Origin: Nonomuraea helvata
GTDB lineage: Bacteria; Actinomycetota; Actinomycetes; Streptosporangiales; Streptosporangiaceae
NCBI RefSeq assembly: GCF_039535785.1
Contig: NZ_BAAAXV010000001.1
Span: 2,418,001-2,482,000, forward strand
DNA: 64,000 nucleotides
Reading direction: 5' to 3'
In this document: piece after piece, positions 35,939-44,066 of the stretch
Layout: each line of letters opens with the position of its first letter
Position numbering within the stretch: the stretch's first letter is position 1
Notes under the pieces: model-generated
What the model was told of the DNA's origin: nothing
The model's database searches: none
Seen by the model: the letters and a program-made list of their open reading frames with translations, nothing else
Position numbers and translations under genes: made by a program

Positions 35939-37002
35939 GGACCGCGCTGACCGAGCTGGTGGGATGCCGCCACCCGATCGTGCAGACCGGCATGGGGTAC
36001 GTCGCCGGGGCCCGGCTGGCGGCGGCCACCTCGCAGGCGGGCGGCCTGGGCGTAATCGGCGCCGCGACGATGTCCGTGGCCGAGATGACCGCGGCGATCA
36101 GGCGGGTCAAGGAGCGCACGGACGCGCCCTTCGGGGTGAACATCCGTTCCGACGCCGACGACGCCGGGGCGCGGATCGAGGTGCTGATCAGGGAGGGTGT
36201 GCGGGTGGCGTCGTTCGCGATGGCGCCCGAGCGCGACCTGATCGCCCGGCTCAAGGACGCGGGCGTGGTCACGATCCCGTCGGTGGGGGCCCGCCGGCAC
36301 GCGGAGAAGGTGGCGGGCTGGGGGGTCGACGCGGTGATCGTCCAGGGCGGCGAGGGCGGCGGCCACACCGGGCCCGTCGCCACCACCCTGCTGCTGCCGC
36401 AGGTCGTGGACGCGGTGGACATCCCGGTCATCGCGGCCGGAGGCTTCTTCGACGGGCGGGGGCTGGTGGCGGCCCTGGCGTACGGGGCGTGCGGGATCGC
36501 CATGGGGACCAGGTTCCTGCTGACGAGCGACTCCCCCGTGCCCGACGAGGTGAAGAAGCTCTACCTGGCCACGCGGGAGACGGTGGTCACGACCAAGGTG
36601 GACGGGGTGCCGCACCGGGTGCTCCTGACGCCTTTCGTGGCGTCGCTGGAGCGGTCGCGGCTGATCAGGGCGGTGATGAACGGGGCCCGCTTCAAACGCC
36701 TGTCGGGCCTGTCCTGGGCGGAGATGCTCAGGGAGGGCAGGCGGATGCGGCAGGCCCGGGACCTGACGTGGGCCCAGGTGCTGCAGGCGGCCAACACTCC
36801 CGTGCTGCTGCGGGCCGCCATGGTGGAGGGACGGGCGGATCTCGGGGTGATGGCGTCGGGCCAGGTGGTGGGCGTGATCGACGATCTGCCGTCCTGCCGG
36901 GAGCTGATCGACCGCATCATGGCCGAGGCCGAGAACTCCCTGTCCCACCTGACCCGGGCACTTACGTCGCCAAGGCTTCCTGATCGCGCCGGCGACGGGT
37001 GA
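35935..37002 (+). CDS. ipdC: NPD/nitronate monooxygenase-family flavoprotein IpdC
   Basis: A 355-residue FMN TIM-barrel protein, identical in length to mycobacterial IpdC (Rv3553, about 355), needed for ring-C/D breakdown, probably as a CoA-thioester dehydrogenase. It shows GCRHPIVQTGMGYVAGARLA at the start, VIVQGGEGGGHTGPVATTLL (about 139-158) with the HTG phosphate motif, and VIAAGGFFDGRGLVAALAYGA with the second phosphate-binding loop. The GTG start overlaps ipdB. Its 3' end overlaps by 41 nt the convergent membrane protein gene. Confidence 0.9.
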   Translation: MRTALTELVGCRHPIVQTGMGYVAGARLAAATSQAGGLGVIGAATMSVAEMTAAIRRVKERTDAPFGVNIRSDADDAGARIEVLIREGVRVASFAMAPERDLIARLKDAGVVTIPSVGARRHAEKVAGWGVDAVIVQGGEGGGHTGPVATTLLLPQVVDAVDIPVIAAGGFFDGRGLVAALAYGACGIAMGTRFLLTSDSPVPDEVKKLYLATRETVVTTKVDGVPHRVLLTPFVASLERSRLIRAVMNGARFKRLSGLSWAEMLREGRRMRQARDLTWAQVLQAANTPVLLRAAMVEGRADLGVMASGQVVGVIDDLPSCRELIDRIMAEAENSLSHLTRALTSPRLPDRAGDG

Positions 37003-37945
37003 GCGCCACGCCGGCGAAGGCCAGGGCCGCGCAGCCGAGCTGGGCGAGGGCCGTGGAGGTGGGGATCCACGGCAGGTCCCCGAGGTCGCCGAGGGCGGCC
37101 GCGGGCAGGAACAGCACCAGCGCCGCCCGCCGCCCCACCGCCGACCGGCACGCGTACCCGGCGGCCAGTGCGACCACGACGAGCCAGGGCACCGGCTTCC
37201 AGACGACGACGTCCTGATGGGCGATCACGTCCACCCAGCGCACGATGGCCTTGCTGGCGGTCAGCCCCACCAGCGCGAGCGGCGCCCAGAGCAGCAAGGT
37301 GCGCCGGGGGACGGCCGCGAGCGCGCGGTGCGCCGCGGGCATGAAGGCGATGACGACCGCCGCCACCTGTGCCACGAGAAGCGGGCCGACGTTCGGTGCC
37401 GCCAAGTGCACCAGGAGGACCCGGCCGCTCGACGGCGACACGACAGTGAGATACGGAAGCACCCCACTCCAGGGGTCCGCGATGCCCAGCACGAGCACGA
37501 CCGTGCCGAGCGCGGCGACCCACCTGCGGCCGGACCGCACCGCCAGCGCGAGCAGGGCCGCGATGGCGACCGGCTGGGCCAGGTGCTGGATCCAGACGGG
37601 TCCGGCCAGGACGGCGACACCGAAGTTCAGCGCGTTCTCCACGGTTCTGGCGCTGTCCAGCAGCATCGTCGCCAGCGCCGACGCCAGCATCAGGAACGGC
37701 CACAGCGCCGCGGCGAGCGCGACCCCGTCCCGCCAGGAGGGCGCCGAGACCGGCCCGAACGCCCGCCGGGCGTGCACCCGTAACGCGCCCCAGAGCAGGT
37801 CGGCCGCGTCGGCCGGGTGCGGGCGGATCTGGCCGGGCCTCGCGCCGGCCAGCAGCACGCCGATCATCTCCTCCTCGTGCCGGGCCCGGTGATCGCGCGG
37901 ATAGCAGGCCAGCAGGCGGCGGTAGCGGGCTTCGAGCGGGCTCAT
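36962..37945 (-). CDS. Membrane protein coupled to a PadR regulator
   Basis: A 327-residue protein. A cytoplasmic N-terminal segment (YRRLLACYPRDHRARHEEEM and LLAGARPG, residues 7-36) is typical of actinobacterial proteins encoded beside PadR regulators. About seven hydrophobic segments follow, e.g. GVALAAALWPFLMLASALA, LVAQVAAVVIAFMPA and LVLFLPAAALGDLG. It ends in a basic RRRRDQEALAT tail. Its ATG lies in a 4-nt overlap with the padR-like stop. PadR proteins often repress such adjacent membrane genes. Transport or sensing role unknown. Confidence 0.75.
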   Translation of the reverse strand: MSPLEARYRRLLACYPRDHRARHEEEMIGVLLAGARPGQIRPHPADAADLLWGALRVHARRAFGPVSAPSWRDGVALAAALWPFLMLASALATMLLDSARTVENALNFGVAVLAGPVWIQHLAQPVAIAALLALAVRSGRRWVAALGTVVLVLGIADPWSGVLPYLTVVSPSSGRVLLVHLAAPNVGPLLVAQVAAVVIAFMPAAHRALAAVPRRTLLLWAPLALVGLTASKAIVRWVDVIAHQDVVVWKPVPWLVVVALAAGYACRSAVGRRAALVLFLPAAALGDLGDLPWIPTSTALAQLGCAALAFAGVALTRRRRDQEALAT

Positions 37946-38274
37946 GCCATGCCTCCCGCCCCTGCGGCGCGCAGGCGCGCGGTGGCCGCCCCGGCGTGCC
38001 TGCGCATGCGCTCGGCCTCCGCCGCCAGCCTGGCCGCGCCGTCGCCGGTCAGCTTGTAGTAGCGGCGCACCCTCCCGTCCACGATCTCCTCCCGGTCCGC
38101 CTCGATGAGGCCCTCTGCCTGGAGGCGGTCGAAGGCGGCGTACAGGGTGCCGGCGCGCAGGCGGACCTGGCCGTCGGAGATGCGTTCCACGTCGGTGATC
38201 ACGCCGTAGCCGTGCTGCGGGCCGGCGGCGAGCGCGGTGAGGATGAGGAAAGTGGGTTCCTGCATCGGCTTCAT
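37942..38274 (-). CDS. PadR family transcriptional regulator
   Basis: A 110-residue winged-helix repressor. PTFLILTALAAGPQHGYGVI (residues 7-26), RLRAGTLYAAFDRLQAEGLI (about 38-57) and RRYYKLTGDGAARLAAEAER (about 70-89) are the standard PadR blocks. The ATG at 38274 matches the family N-terminus (MKPMQEPTFLIL); a longer upstream frame runs antisense through the pentapeptide gene and is rejected. Its leader near 38275-38305 is AT-rich (AATATATACC), resembling PadR sites in being AT-rich, and it may autoregulate. Confidence 0.85.
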   Translation of the reverse strand: MKPMQEPTFLILTALAAGPQHGYGVITDVERISDGQVRLRAGTLYAAFDRLQAEGLIEADREEIVDGRVRRYYKLTGDGAARLAAEAERMRRHAGAATARLRAAGAGGMA

Positions 38275-38318
38275 GCGATCAATATATACCGATGATCTGC
38301 ATATGACGCCGATCGGAG

Positions 38319-38990
38319 TCAGACCACGGTGATCCCGCGGGCGGCGAGAATGGCGTTGGCCTGGGTCTGGTTGATGATGGCGCCCGCGAACGCCCGCAGC
38401 TTGGCGTCGTCCGGCTGGCCCAGGTCGGCCCCGCGCAGATCGGCCTTGGCGAACTTCGTCTGCAGCAGACGCGTCCCGATCAGCCGGCACTCGCTGAACG
38501 TGGCCTCCGTGAAGTCGCAGCCCGACAGGTCGGCGTCGTCGAAGCGGACGCCCTCGATGAGCTCCCCGCGCAGCGAGCAGCCGCCCAGGTTGGCCAGGGT
38601 CAGGTTGGAGCGGCTGAGCTTGAAGCCGGTGCCGCGCGAGGCCGTGAGCGACGTACCGATCATGCGGCATCCCGTGAACGAGACATCGGTCAGGAGCGCG
38701 CCGCCGAACTGGGCGGAGGACAGGTCCACGTCGGTGAACGTCACGTCGATGAGGTCGGCGTCGTTGAAGCGGGTCCGCATCCCGCCCCCGCCCGTGAACG
38801 CGGCCCCGTCGAGGTCGGCCTTGCGGAAGTCGGTCTGGTCCAGCACGCACGACTCGAACCTGGCCCCCGCCAGCGGCGCGCCCCACAGGTCGGTCTCCGT
38901 GAGGTCGCAGTTGCGGAAGACGTGTGTTTCGTCGGATGGGAGGCGGTCAGCCAGCGCTTTGTGAGAAAGGTCCTCGCCGTCGAAGTTCAC
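38319..38990 (-). CDS. Pentapeptide repeat protein
   Basis: A 223-residue protein made largely of A(D/N)LxG/F-type five-residue repeats, seen as FRNCDLTETDLWGAPLAGAR, ADLDGAAFTG, ADLIDVTFTDVDLSSAQFGG, ANLGGCSLRG and ADLSGCDFTEATFSECRLIG. Such repeats form a right-handed quadrilateral beta-helix; some relatives mimic DNA and protect gyrase, most are unassigned. The C-terminal helix (AIINQTQANAILAARGITVV) caps it. The GTG start, 4 nt after the nagZ stop, suggests co-transcription with nagZ. Confidence 0.82.
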   Translation of the reverse strand: MNFDGEDLSHKALADRLPSDETHVFRNCDLTETDLWGAPLAGARFESCVLDQTDFRKADLDGAAFTGGGGMRTRFNDADLIDVTFTDVDLSSAQFGGALLTDVSFTGCRMIGTSLTASRGTGFKLSRSNLTLANLGGCSLRGELIEGVRFDDADLSGCDFTEATFSECRLIGTRLLQTKFAKADLRGADLGQPDDAKLRAFAGAIINQTQANAILAARGITVV

Positions 38991-38994
38991 GGGA

Positions 38995-40473
38995 TCAAAC
39001 CCTACCCGTGAGCACCTCCGCGGCGGCCTGCCCGCAGACCTGGGCGGAGCCGTACGTGGCGATGTGCACGGCGCCCAGGTCCGACCGCGCGGGAAGCCCC
39101 ATCTCCACCACCACCGCGTCGGACCGGGCGCTGAGCAGATGCCGCAGCGCCTGCTCCTGCCAGGCATGACGGTGCACGTCCCGGACCACGACCACCAGCG
39201 GCCATCCTGCGGACTCCCCGAGCAGGCGCTCAAGCGTCGGCCCCGTCGAGTCCCCCGCCACGAGCCGCCGCACCAGGGTGTCCGGCAGCAGGCGAGTGAG
39301 GGGCTCGCCGACGCCCCACGGCGTCTTCCTGTCGATGGCCAGGTTCATCTCGGGCGCCAGTTCCACCACGTACGCCGGAGAGGTCAACGGCAGCACGGGA
39401 GCGGCCGACCGGCGGGTGATCCTGATCGCCCGGCGCGCGGCGACCAGACCGACGGAGCGGTCGCGGGACGGCCGGCTGCCTGAGGAGGCGGCCCATGAGG
39501 CCAGCTCGCGGACCCTACGAGCGGCGTCGGCCAGCCGCTCCTCGGGCAGCAGTCCCTGGGTCACCGCCGTGGCGATCGCGTCGCGGATCCCGGCGGCGGT
39601 GGCCTCGTCGGCACGCTCGCCCCCGACGCAGATCGCGTCGGCTCCCGCTGCGAGGGCGCGGGCGGAGGCGCCCCCGATCCCGTACGCCCCCGCCACCGCC
39701 GCCATCTCGATGCCGTCAGTGATGATCATCCCCTGGAACCCGAGCTCCTCCCGCAGCAGCCCGGTGAGCACCTTGGGGCTGAGCGTGGCGGGCCGCTCGG
39801 CGTCGTACGAGGGCACCAGGAGGTGGCCGGTCATGACGCCCTTGACCCCCTCCTTGATCGCCTCACGGAAAGGGAGCAGCGCGTCCTCGATCCCGTCGTC
39901 GGACACCACGGGCACGCCGTGATGCGAGTCCACCGAGGTGTCGCCGTGCCCGGGGAAGTGCTTGGCGCACGCGGCCACGCCGGCCGACTGCAGGCCGCGC
40001 ACGAACGCCCTGGCGTGCCGGGACACCAGCACCGGGTCCGCGCCGAAGGCCCGCAGGCCGATGACGGGGTTGTCCGGGTTGGAGTTCACGTCGGCGGAAG
40101 GGGCGAGGTCGAGCGTGATGCCCACCGCGGCCAGGTCGCCGCCGAGATCCCTGGCCAGGGCCTCGGTGAGGTCCACGTCGTCCACGACGCCGAGCGCGTA
40201 CCCGCCGGGGCGGCTGCTCCCGGTGGCCACCTCCAGCCGGGTGACCTCCCCCGACTCCTCGTCGGTGCCGACGAGCACCGAGGGGTTCTCGGCACGCAGT
40301 GCGGCGGTCAGCCGGGCCACCTGGGCGGGGTCGGCGATGTTGCGGGAGAACAGCACGACGCCGGCCAGCCCGTCGCCGAGGCGGCGGCGGAGCCAGTCAG
40401 GAGGCGTGTGTCCCGCGAAACCGGGGAAGAGGACGGCGTCGGCAAGGCGAAGCAGGTCACCGCTCAAGGGCAT
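38995..40473 (-). CDS. nagZ: Glycoside hydrolase family 3 beta-N-acetylglucosaminidase (NagZ-like)
   Basis: A 492-residue GH3 enzyme removing GlcNAc from muropeptides or chitooligomers. The N-terminal barrel contains GVVLFSRNI, LVGTDEESGEVTRLE and the family signature KHFPGHGDTSVDSHHG (about 167-182). The catalytic Asp-bearing MIITDGIEMAAVAGAYG follows (about 246-262). Beyond about 340 an extra C-terminal domain is present, making it longer than the about 340-residue Gram-negative NagZ. No signal peptide is seen, so it probably acts in the cytoplasm on imported sugars. A 19-bp palindrome lies 13 nt upstream of the start. Confidence 0.87.
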   Translation of the reverse strand: MPLSGDLLRLADAVLFPGFAGHTPPDWLRRRLGDGLAGVVLFSRNIADPAQVARLTAALRAENPSVLVGTDEESGEVTRLEVATGSSRPGGYALGVVDDVDLTEALARDLGGDLAAVGITLDLAPSADVNSNPDNPVIGLRAFGADPVLVSRHARAFVRGLQSAGVAACAKHFPGHGDTSVDSHHGVPVVSDDGIEDALLPFREAIKEGVKGVMTGHLLVPSYDAERPATLSPKVLTGLLREELGFQGMIITDGIEMAAVAGAYGIGGASARALAAGADAICVGGERADEATAAGIRDAIATAVTQGLLPEERLADAARRVRELASWAASSGSRPSRDRSVGLVAARRAIRITRRSAAPVLPLTSPAYVVELAPEMNLAIDRKTPWGVGEPLTRLLPDTLVRRLVAGDSTGPTLERLLGESAGWPLVVVVRDVHRHAWQEQALRHLLSARSDAVVVEMGLPARSDLGAVHIATYGSAQVCGQAAAEVLTGRV

Positions 40474-40485
40474 GACCCGAAATCT

Positions 40486-40504
40486 AATAGGAAAGTTTCC
40501 TATT
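40486..40504. promoter_or_regulatory. 19-bp perfect palindrome upstream of nagZ
   Basis: AATAGGAAAGTTTCCTATT has 9-bp arms around a central G. It sits 13 nt before the nagZ ATG in a 52-bp gap to fadA6. TTAGGAAAnTTTCCTAA-type sites are associated with sugar regulators (ROK or RpiR) in actinobacteria by recollection. The binding protein is unknown; the RpiR-type regulator at 62126-62995 is one candidate. Confidence 0.6.
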
Positions 40505-40525
40505 TGCTAGAGGCATTTTCAGACG

Positions 40526-41686
40526 TCAACCGGCGGCCAGTCGCTCGATGACGGTGACGTTCGCCTGCCCTCCTCCCTCGCACATGGTCTGCAGGCCGTA
40601 CCGCCCGCCCGCGCGTTCCAGCTCGTGCAGCAGCTTCACCGCCAGCACGGCGCCGGTCGCGCCGAGGGGGTGGCCGAGCGCGATGGCGCCGCCGTTCGGG
40701 TTGACCTTGGCGGGATCCGCGCCGGTCTCCTTGATCCAGGCCAGGACGACCGGCGCGAACGCCTCGTTGATCTCGATCGCGTCGAAGTCGTCGATGCCCA
40801 GGCCGGTCATGCCGAGCGCGTGCACGGTGGCCGGGATGGGGGCGGAGAGCATCATGATCGGGTCGGCGCCGCGGGCCGACAGGTGGTGCACACGGGCGCG
40901 CGGGGTCAGGCCGTGCTCCCGTACGGCTCTGGGCGAGGCGATCAGCAGGGCCGCCGCGCCGTCGGAGATCTGGGACGCCAGGGCCGCGGTGAGCCGGCCG
41001 CCCTCGACCAGGGGCTTGAGCCCGGCCATCTTCTCGATCGTGGTGTCCCTGCGCGGGCACTCGTCGGTGGCGACGCCCTCGTAGGGGGCGATCTCGCGCG
41101 CGAAACGGCCGACGTCGATGGCGTGGGCGGCCCGGCGGTGCGACTCGTACGCGTACCGCTCCATCTCCTCGCGGGAGATGTCCCAGGTTGTGGCCATCTG
41201 CTCGGCCCCGGTGAACTGGGAGACCTCCTGCGTGCCGTACCGCTCGATCCAGCCCTTGGAGCCCCCGAAGGGGGTCTCGTGCCCGAACGCGCGGCCCACG
41301 AGCATCGCGGCCGAGATGGGGATCATGCTCATGTTCTGCACGCCGCCCGCCACCACCAGGTCGCTCGTGCCGGACAGCACGGCCTGGGCGGCGAAGTGGA
41401 GCGCCTGCTGGGAGGAGCCGCACTGGCGGTCCACCGTGACGCCGGGGACCTCCTCGGGGAGCCCGGCCGCGAGCCAGCAGGTGCGGGCGACGTCGCCGGC
41501 CTGCGGGCCGATCGTGTCCACGCAGCCGAAGATGACATCCTCGACGGCCGACGGATCGGCGCCGGTCCGGTCCATCAGCTCCTTGAGCACGTGCGCTCCG
41601 AGGTCGGCGGGGTGCGCCGCGGCCAGGCCGCCGTTCCTGCGCCCGACGGGGGTGCGGACCGCGCCGACGATGTACGCCTCATTCAC
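40526..41686 (-). CDS. fadA6: Acetyl-CoA C-acyltransferase FadA6
   Basis: A 386-residue thiolase, equal in length to mycobacterial FadA6, which releases acetyl-CoA from the ring-opened product of IpdAB (a 6-methyl-3,7-dioxodecanedioyl-CoA type thioester). The nucleophile lies in VDRQCGSSQQA (Cys 89). NEAFAPVVLAW, the His motif IALGHPLGATG (about 344-354) and the second Cys in MCEGGGQANV complete the active site. It starts MNEAYIVGAVRTPVGRRNGG. It is divergent from kstR2 across an exact KstR2-like operator. Confidence 0.9.
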   Translation of the reverse strand: MNEAYIVGAVRTPVGRRNGGLAAAHPADLGAHVLKELMDRTGADPSAVEDVIFGCVDTIGPQAGDVARTCWLAAGLPEEVPGVTVDRQCGSSQQALHFAAQAVLSGTSDLVVAGGVQNMSMIPISAAMLVGRAFGHETPFGGSKGWIERYGTQEVSQFTGAEQMATTWDISREEMERYAYESHRRAAHAIDVGRFAREIAPYEGVATDECPRRDTTIEKMAGLKPLVEGGRLTAALASQISDGAAALLIASPRAVREHGLTPRARVHHLSARGADPIMMLSAPIPATVHALGMTGLGIDDFDAIEINEAFAPVVLAWIKETGADPAKVNPNGGAIALGHPLGATGAVLAVKLLHELERAGGRYGLQTMCEGGGQANVTVIERLAAG

Positions 41687-41697
41687 CTTCGCATCGT

Positions 41698-41711
41698 AGC
41701 AAGCGCTTGGT
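41698..41711. promoter_or_regulatory. KstR2-like operator 6 (fadA6 / kstR2)
   Basis: AGCAAGCGCTTGGT, an exact consensus match, lies 12 nt upstream of the fadA6 start and 73 nt upstream of the kstR2 start, in their 97-bp divergent gap. It would allow KstR2 to repress fadA6 and itself. Confidence 0.78.
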
Positions 41712-41783
41712 ACGGGGCGGAATGCCGCATGAGCTGGGGCGGTTAGGTGAACAAGCGATTGCCTGAGGGCTCATAATGGTGTC

Positions 41784-42452
41784 GTGACCACGCGTAAGAA
41801 CTCCGGCACCACGGCCACCCCGGCGAAGCGCCAGCGCGCGACCTCCTCGGGATCGGCTTCCGAGCGCCGCGACCACCTCGTCAAGCTCGCCGCGGAGATC
41901 TTCGCGCGCAAGGGCTTCCAGGCCACGACAGTACGCGAGATCGCCACCGAGGCGGGCATCCTCTCCGGGAGTCTCTACCACCACTTCGACTCCAAGGAGA
42001 CGATCGTCGACGAGGTGCTCTCCACCTTCCTCGACGACCTCATCGCGCGCTACCGCGCGGCGGTCGACTCCAACGCCGACGCCCGCACGGTGCTGTCGGA
42101 GATGGTCCGCATCGGGTTCAGCACGCTGGAGCCCCACCGGGCCGCGATCACGGTCATGCAGAACGACTGGAACTACCTGCGGCAGTTCGAGCGCTTCAAC
42201 TACCTGGTCAAGGCCGAGGACGAGGTCGAGCAGATCTGGGTCGCGCAGATCAAGGCGGGCCAGGCGGCCGGGCTGTTCAGGTCCGACGTCGATCCGAAGC
42301 TGACCTACCGCATGATCCGCGACACGATCTGGGTGGCGGTGCGCTGGTTCCGCCCCGGCGGCAGGCTCAACACCAACGCGCTGGCCGAGCACTACATCAC
42401 CGTGCTCTTCGACGGCCTCGCCACCGGCGAGCGCACCACGCAAAAGGGATGA
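41784..42452 (+). CDS. kstR2: TetR family repressor KstR2
   Basis: A 222-residue TetR-type repressor. A Ser/Thr-rich N-terminal arm (about 25 residues) precedes the HTH domain: HLVKLAAEIFARKGFQATTV and REIATEAGILSGSLYHHFDS (about 29-68). The ligand domain is helical (YRMIRDTIWVAVRWFRPGGR). In mycobacteria KstR2 represses HIP-pathway genes and is released by HIP-CoA. Here it faces fadA6 across a consensus operator, and the same site recurs at five other steroid-gene starts, so the name is well supported by context. The start is GTG. It overlaps the alkylation repair gene by 4 nt (ATGA). Confidence 0.88.
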   Translation: MTTRKNSGTTATPAKRQRATSSGSASERRDHLVKLAAEIFARKGFQATTVREIATEAGILSGSLYHHFDSKETIVDEVLSTFLDDLIARYRAAVDSNADARTVLSEMVRIGFSTLEPHRAAITVMQNDWNYLRQFERFNYLVKAEDEVEQIWVAQIKAGQAAGLFRSDVDPKLTYRMIRDTIWVAVRWFRPGGRLNTNALAEHYITVLFDGLATGERTTQKG

Positions 42453-43129
42453 GCCTCGGCAAAGCGGTGCGGCTGGCACTGCAGGGGATCGCGGAGCCCG
42501 GCAAGGCCGAGGCCATGCGCGCCTACATGAAGTCCTCGATGCCGTTCCTGGGCGTGCAGGCGGTGCCCAGACGGGCGACGCTCAGGCGGGTGTTCGCCGA
42601 GCACCGGCTGGAGAGCGCGCCGGAGTGGCGGCGGGCCGTGCTGGAGCTGTGGCGGGAGGCCGAATACCGCGAGGAGCGTTACGCCGCCGTCGAGCTGTCC
42701 GGCTACCACCTCTACCGGGGCTTCCAGACCCTCTACACCGTGCCGATGTACGAGGAGATGATCGTCACCGGGGCCTGGTGGGACCTGGTGGACGAGCTCG
42801 CCACGCACCGGATCGGCGGCCTGCTGGCCGCGTACCCCGACTCGATGCGGCCGCTCATGCTGGAGTGGGCGCACGACGGCGACCTGTGGAAGCGGCGCAC
42901 CGCCATCCTGTGCCAGAACCGGTTCAAGCAGCGCACGGACACGGCCCTGCTGTACGCGTGCATCGAGCCGAGCCTGTCAGACAACGACTTCTTCGCGCGC
43001 AAGGCGATCGGGTGGGCGTTACGCGAGTACGCCAAGACCAGCCCCACCGAGGTGATCCGCTACGTCAACGCCAAGGGCATCACCGGCCTGAGCCGCCGCG
43101 AGGCGCTCAAGAACCTCTCGGTCACCTAG
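42449..43129 (+). CDS. DNA alkylation repair protein (AlkD-like HEAT-repeat)
   Basis: A 226-residue all-helical protein of the AlkC/AlkD-type DNA glycosylase family, which excises bulky or cationic alkyl bases. The run AYMKSSMPFLGVQAVPRRAT, ALELWREAEYREERYAAVEL-type helix, ITGAWWDLVDELATHRIGG-type helix, LWKRRTAILCQNRF and NDFFARKAIGWALREYAKTS with the invariant WALREY is characteristic. It starts inside the kstR2 stop (ATGA overlap), so it is likely co-expressed with the steroid repressor, an unexpected pairing. It is convergent with a LysR gene. Confidence 0.87.
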   Translation: MSLGKAVRLALQGIAEPGKAEAMRAYMKSSMPFLGVQAVPRRATLRRVFAEHRLESAPEWRRAVLELWREAEYREERYAAVELSGYHLYRGFQTLYTVPMYEEMIVTGAWWDLVDELATHRIGGLLAAYPDSMRPLMLEWAHDGDLWKRRTAILCQNRFKQRTDTALLYACIEPSLSDNDFFARKAIGWALREYAKTSPTEVIRYVNAKGITGLSRREALKNLSVT

Positions 43130-43138
43130 TCCCCTCCG

Positions 43139-43978
43139 TCACCTGGTCCACAGGGCGTCCTGCACGGCCTGCACGAGTGCCATCAGCTCCGGCGTGACGC
43201 GCTCCTTCGACCAGGCCAGCGCGTACGTGATGCGCAGGTCGCCGGCGTCGAGCGGCACGAAGCGCACGTCGTCCCTCCTGACGGTCCTGACCAGCAGCTG
43301 CGGGATCGGCAGCAGCCCCGCCCCCGCGGCCACCAGGTCGAGCGCGGCGGCGAAGTCGTCGTCGGCCACCATGCGCGACCGCCCCGGCAGCCCCGGCCAG
43401 GGGCGCGTGCCCGGCGTGAGCAGCAGCTGACCGCCCAGCTCCTCCGGGGTGACCTTGGGCCTGGCCGCCAGCCGGTGGCCCACGGGAACGGCCAGGTGGT
43501 CGACCGTCACGTGAAACCTGGCCGCCGTCACAAACCGCGCGGGTGCAGGAGTGGCCAGGATCGCGGCCGAGACCTCGCCGCCCGCCAGCGCCTGCGCCGC
43601 GGTCCCGCGGCCCGCCGCGCGCAGCTCCACGCCGATCGCGGGAGTGCGGCCCGCCAGCCGCCTGACGATCCGCGCCGCCAGCGCGCCGACCATCGGTGGA
43701 TAAGCGAGATGAATGGTCGGCCTGGCCAGTCGCGCGGACTCAGCCTCGAACGCCCGGACCGACTCGATCACCTGCTCCGCGTACGGCAGCAGCGCCTTGC
43801 CCTCCGCCGTGAGCCGCACGTCACGGGCGGTCCGCTCGAAGAGCCTGACCCCGGCCGCGCGCTCGAGCCTGGTGATGGCCTGGCTCATCGCGGGCTGGGA
43901 CATCCCCAGGTCGGCGGCGGCCCGGGAAAAGCTGAGCCGTTCCGCGATCCTGGCGAAGCAGTGCATCTCCTTGAGCAT
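43139..43978 (-). CDS. LysR family regulator, likely of metE
   Basis: A 279-residue LysR-type regulator. The HTH is FARIAERLSFSRAAADLGMS followed by QPAMSQAITRLERAAGVRLF (about residues 8-47). The effector domain spans about 90-270 (IHLAYPPMVGALAARIV; VGHRLAARPKVTPEELGGQ). The ATG at 43978 places the HTH at the family position; an ATG at 44002 is also possible. It is divergent from metE across 88 bp, the classical arrangement of MetR and its target. A short palindrome GCAGGATGCCTGC (44020-44032) in that gap is a possible binding site. Confidence 0.83.
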   Translation of the reverse strand: MLKEMHCFARIAERLSFSRAAADLGMSQPAMSQAITRLERAAGVRLFERTARDVRLTAEGKALLPYAEQVIESVRAFEAESARLARPTIHLAYPPMVGALAARIVRRLAGRTPAIGVELRAAGRGTAAQALAGGEVSAAILATPAPARFVTAARFHVTVDHLAVPVGHRLAARPKVTPEELGGQLLLTPGTRPWPGLPGRSRMVADDDFAAALDLVAAGAGLLPIPQLLVRTVRRDDVRFVPLDAGDLRITYALAWSKERVTPELMALVQAVQDALWTR

Positions 43979-44066
43979 AAGCAGCACGAATACATGATGC
44001 ATGAGCTCCCGGGTGCTCGGCAGGATGCCTGCGATCACTCGAACGACGTCAAGGGAGCCGAGAGAC

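Noticed and set aside
38275..38886. N-terminal extension of the PadR gene
   Set aside because: The PadR family starts at MKPMQEPTFL (38274); the extension reads through the 3' part of the pentapeptide-repeat gene in another frame.
43979..44066. Cobalamin riboswitch before metE
   Set aside because: The gap to the LysR gene is only 88 bp, too short for the aptamer, and no B12-box-like conserved sequence was seen.
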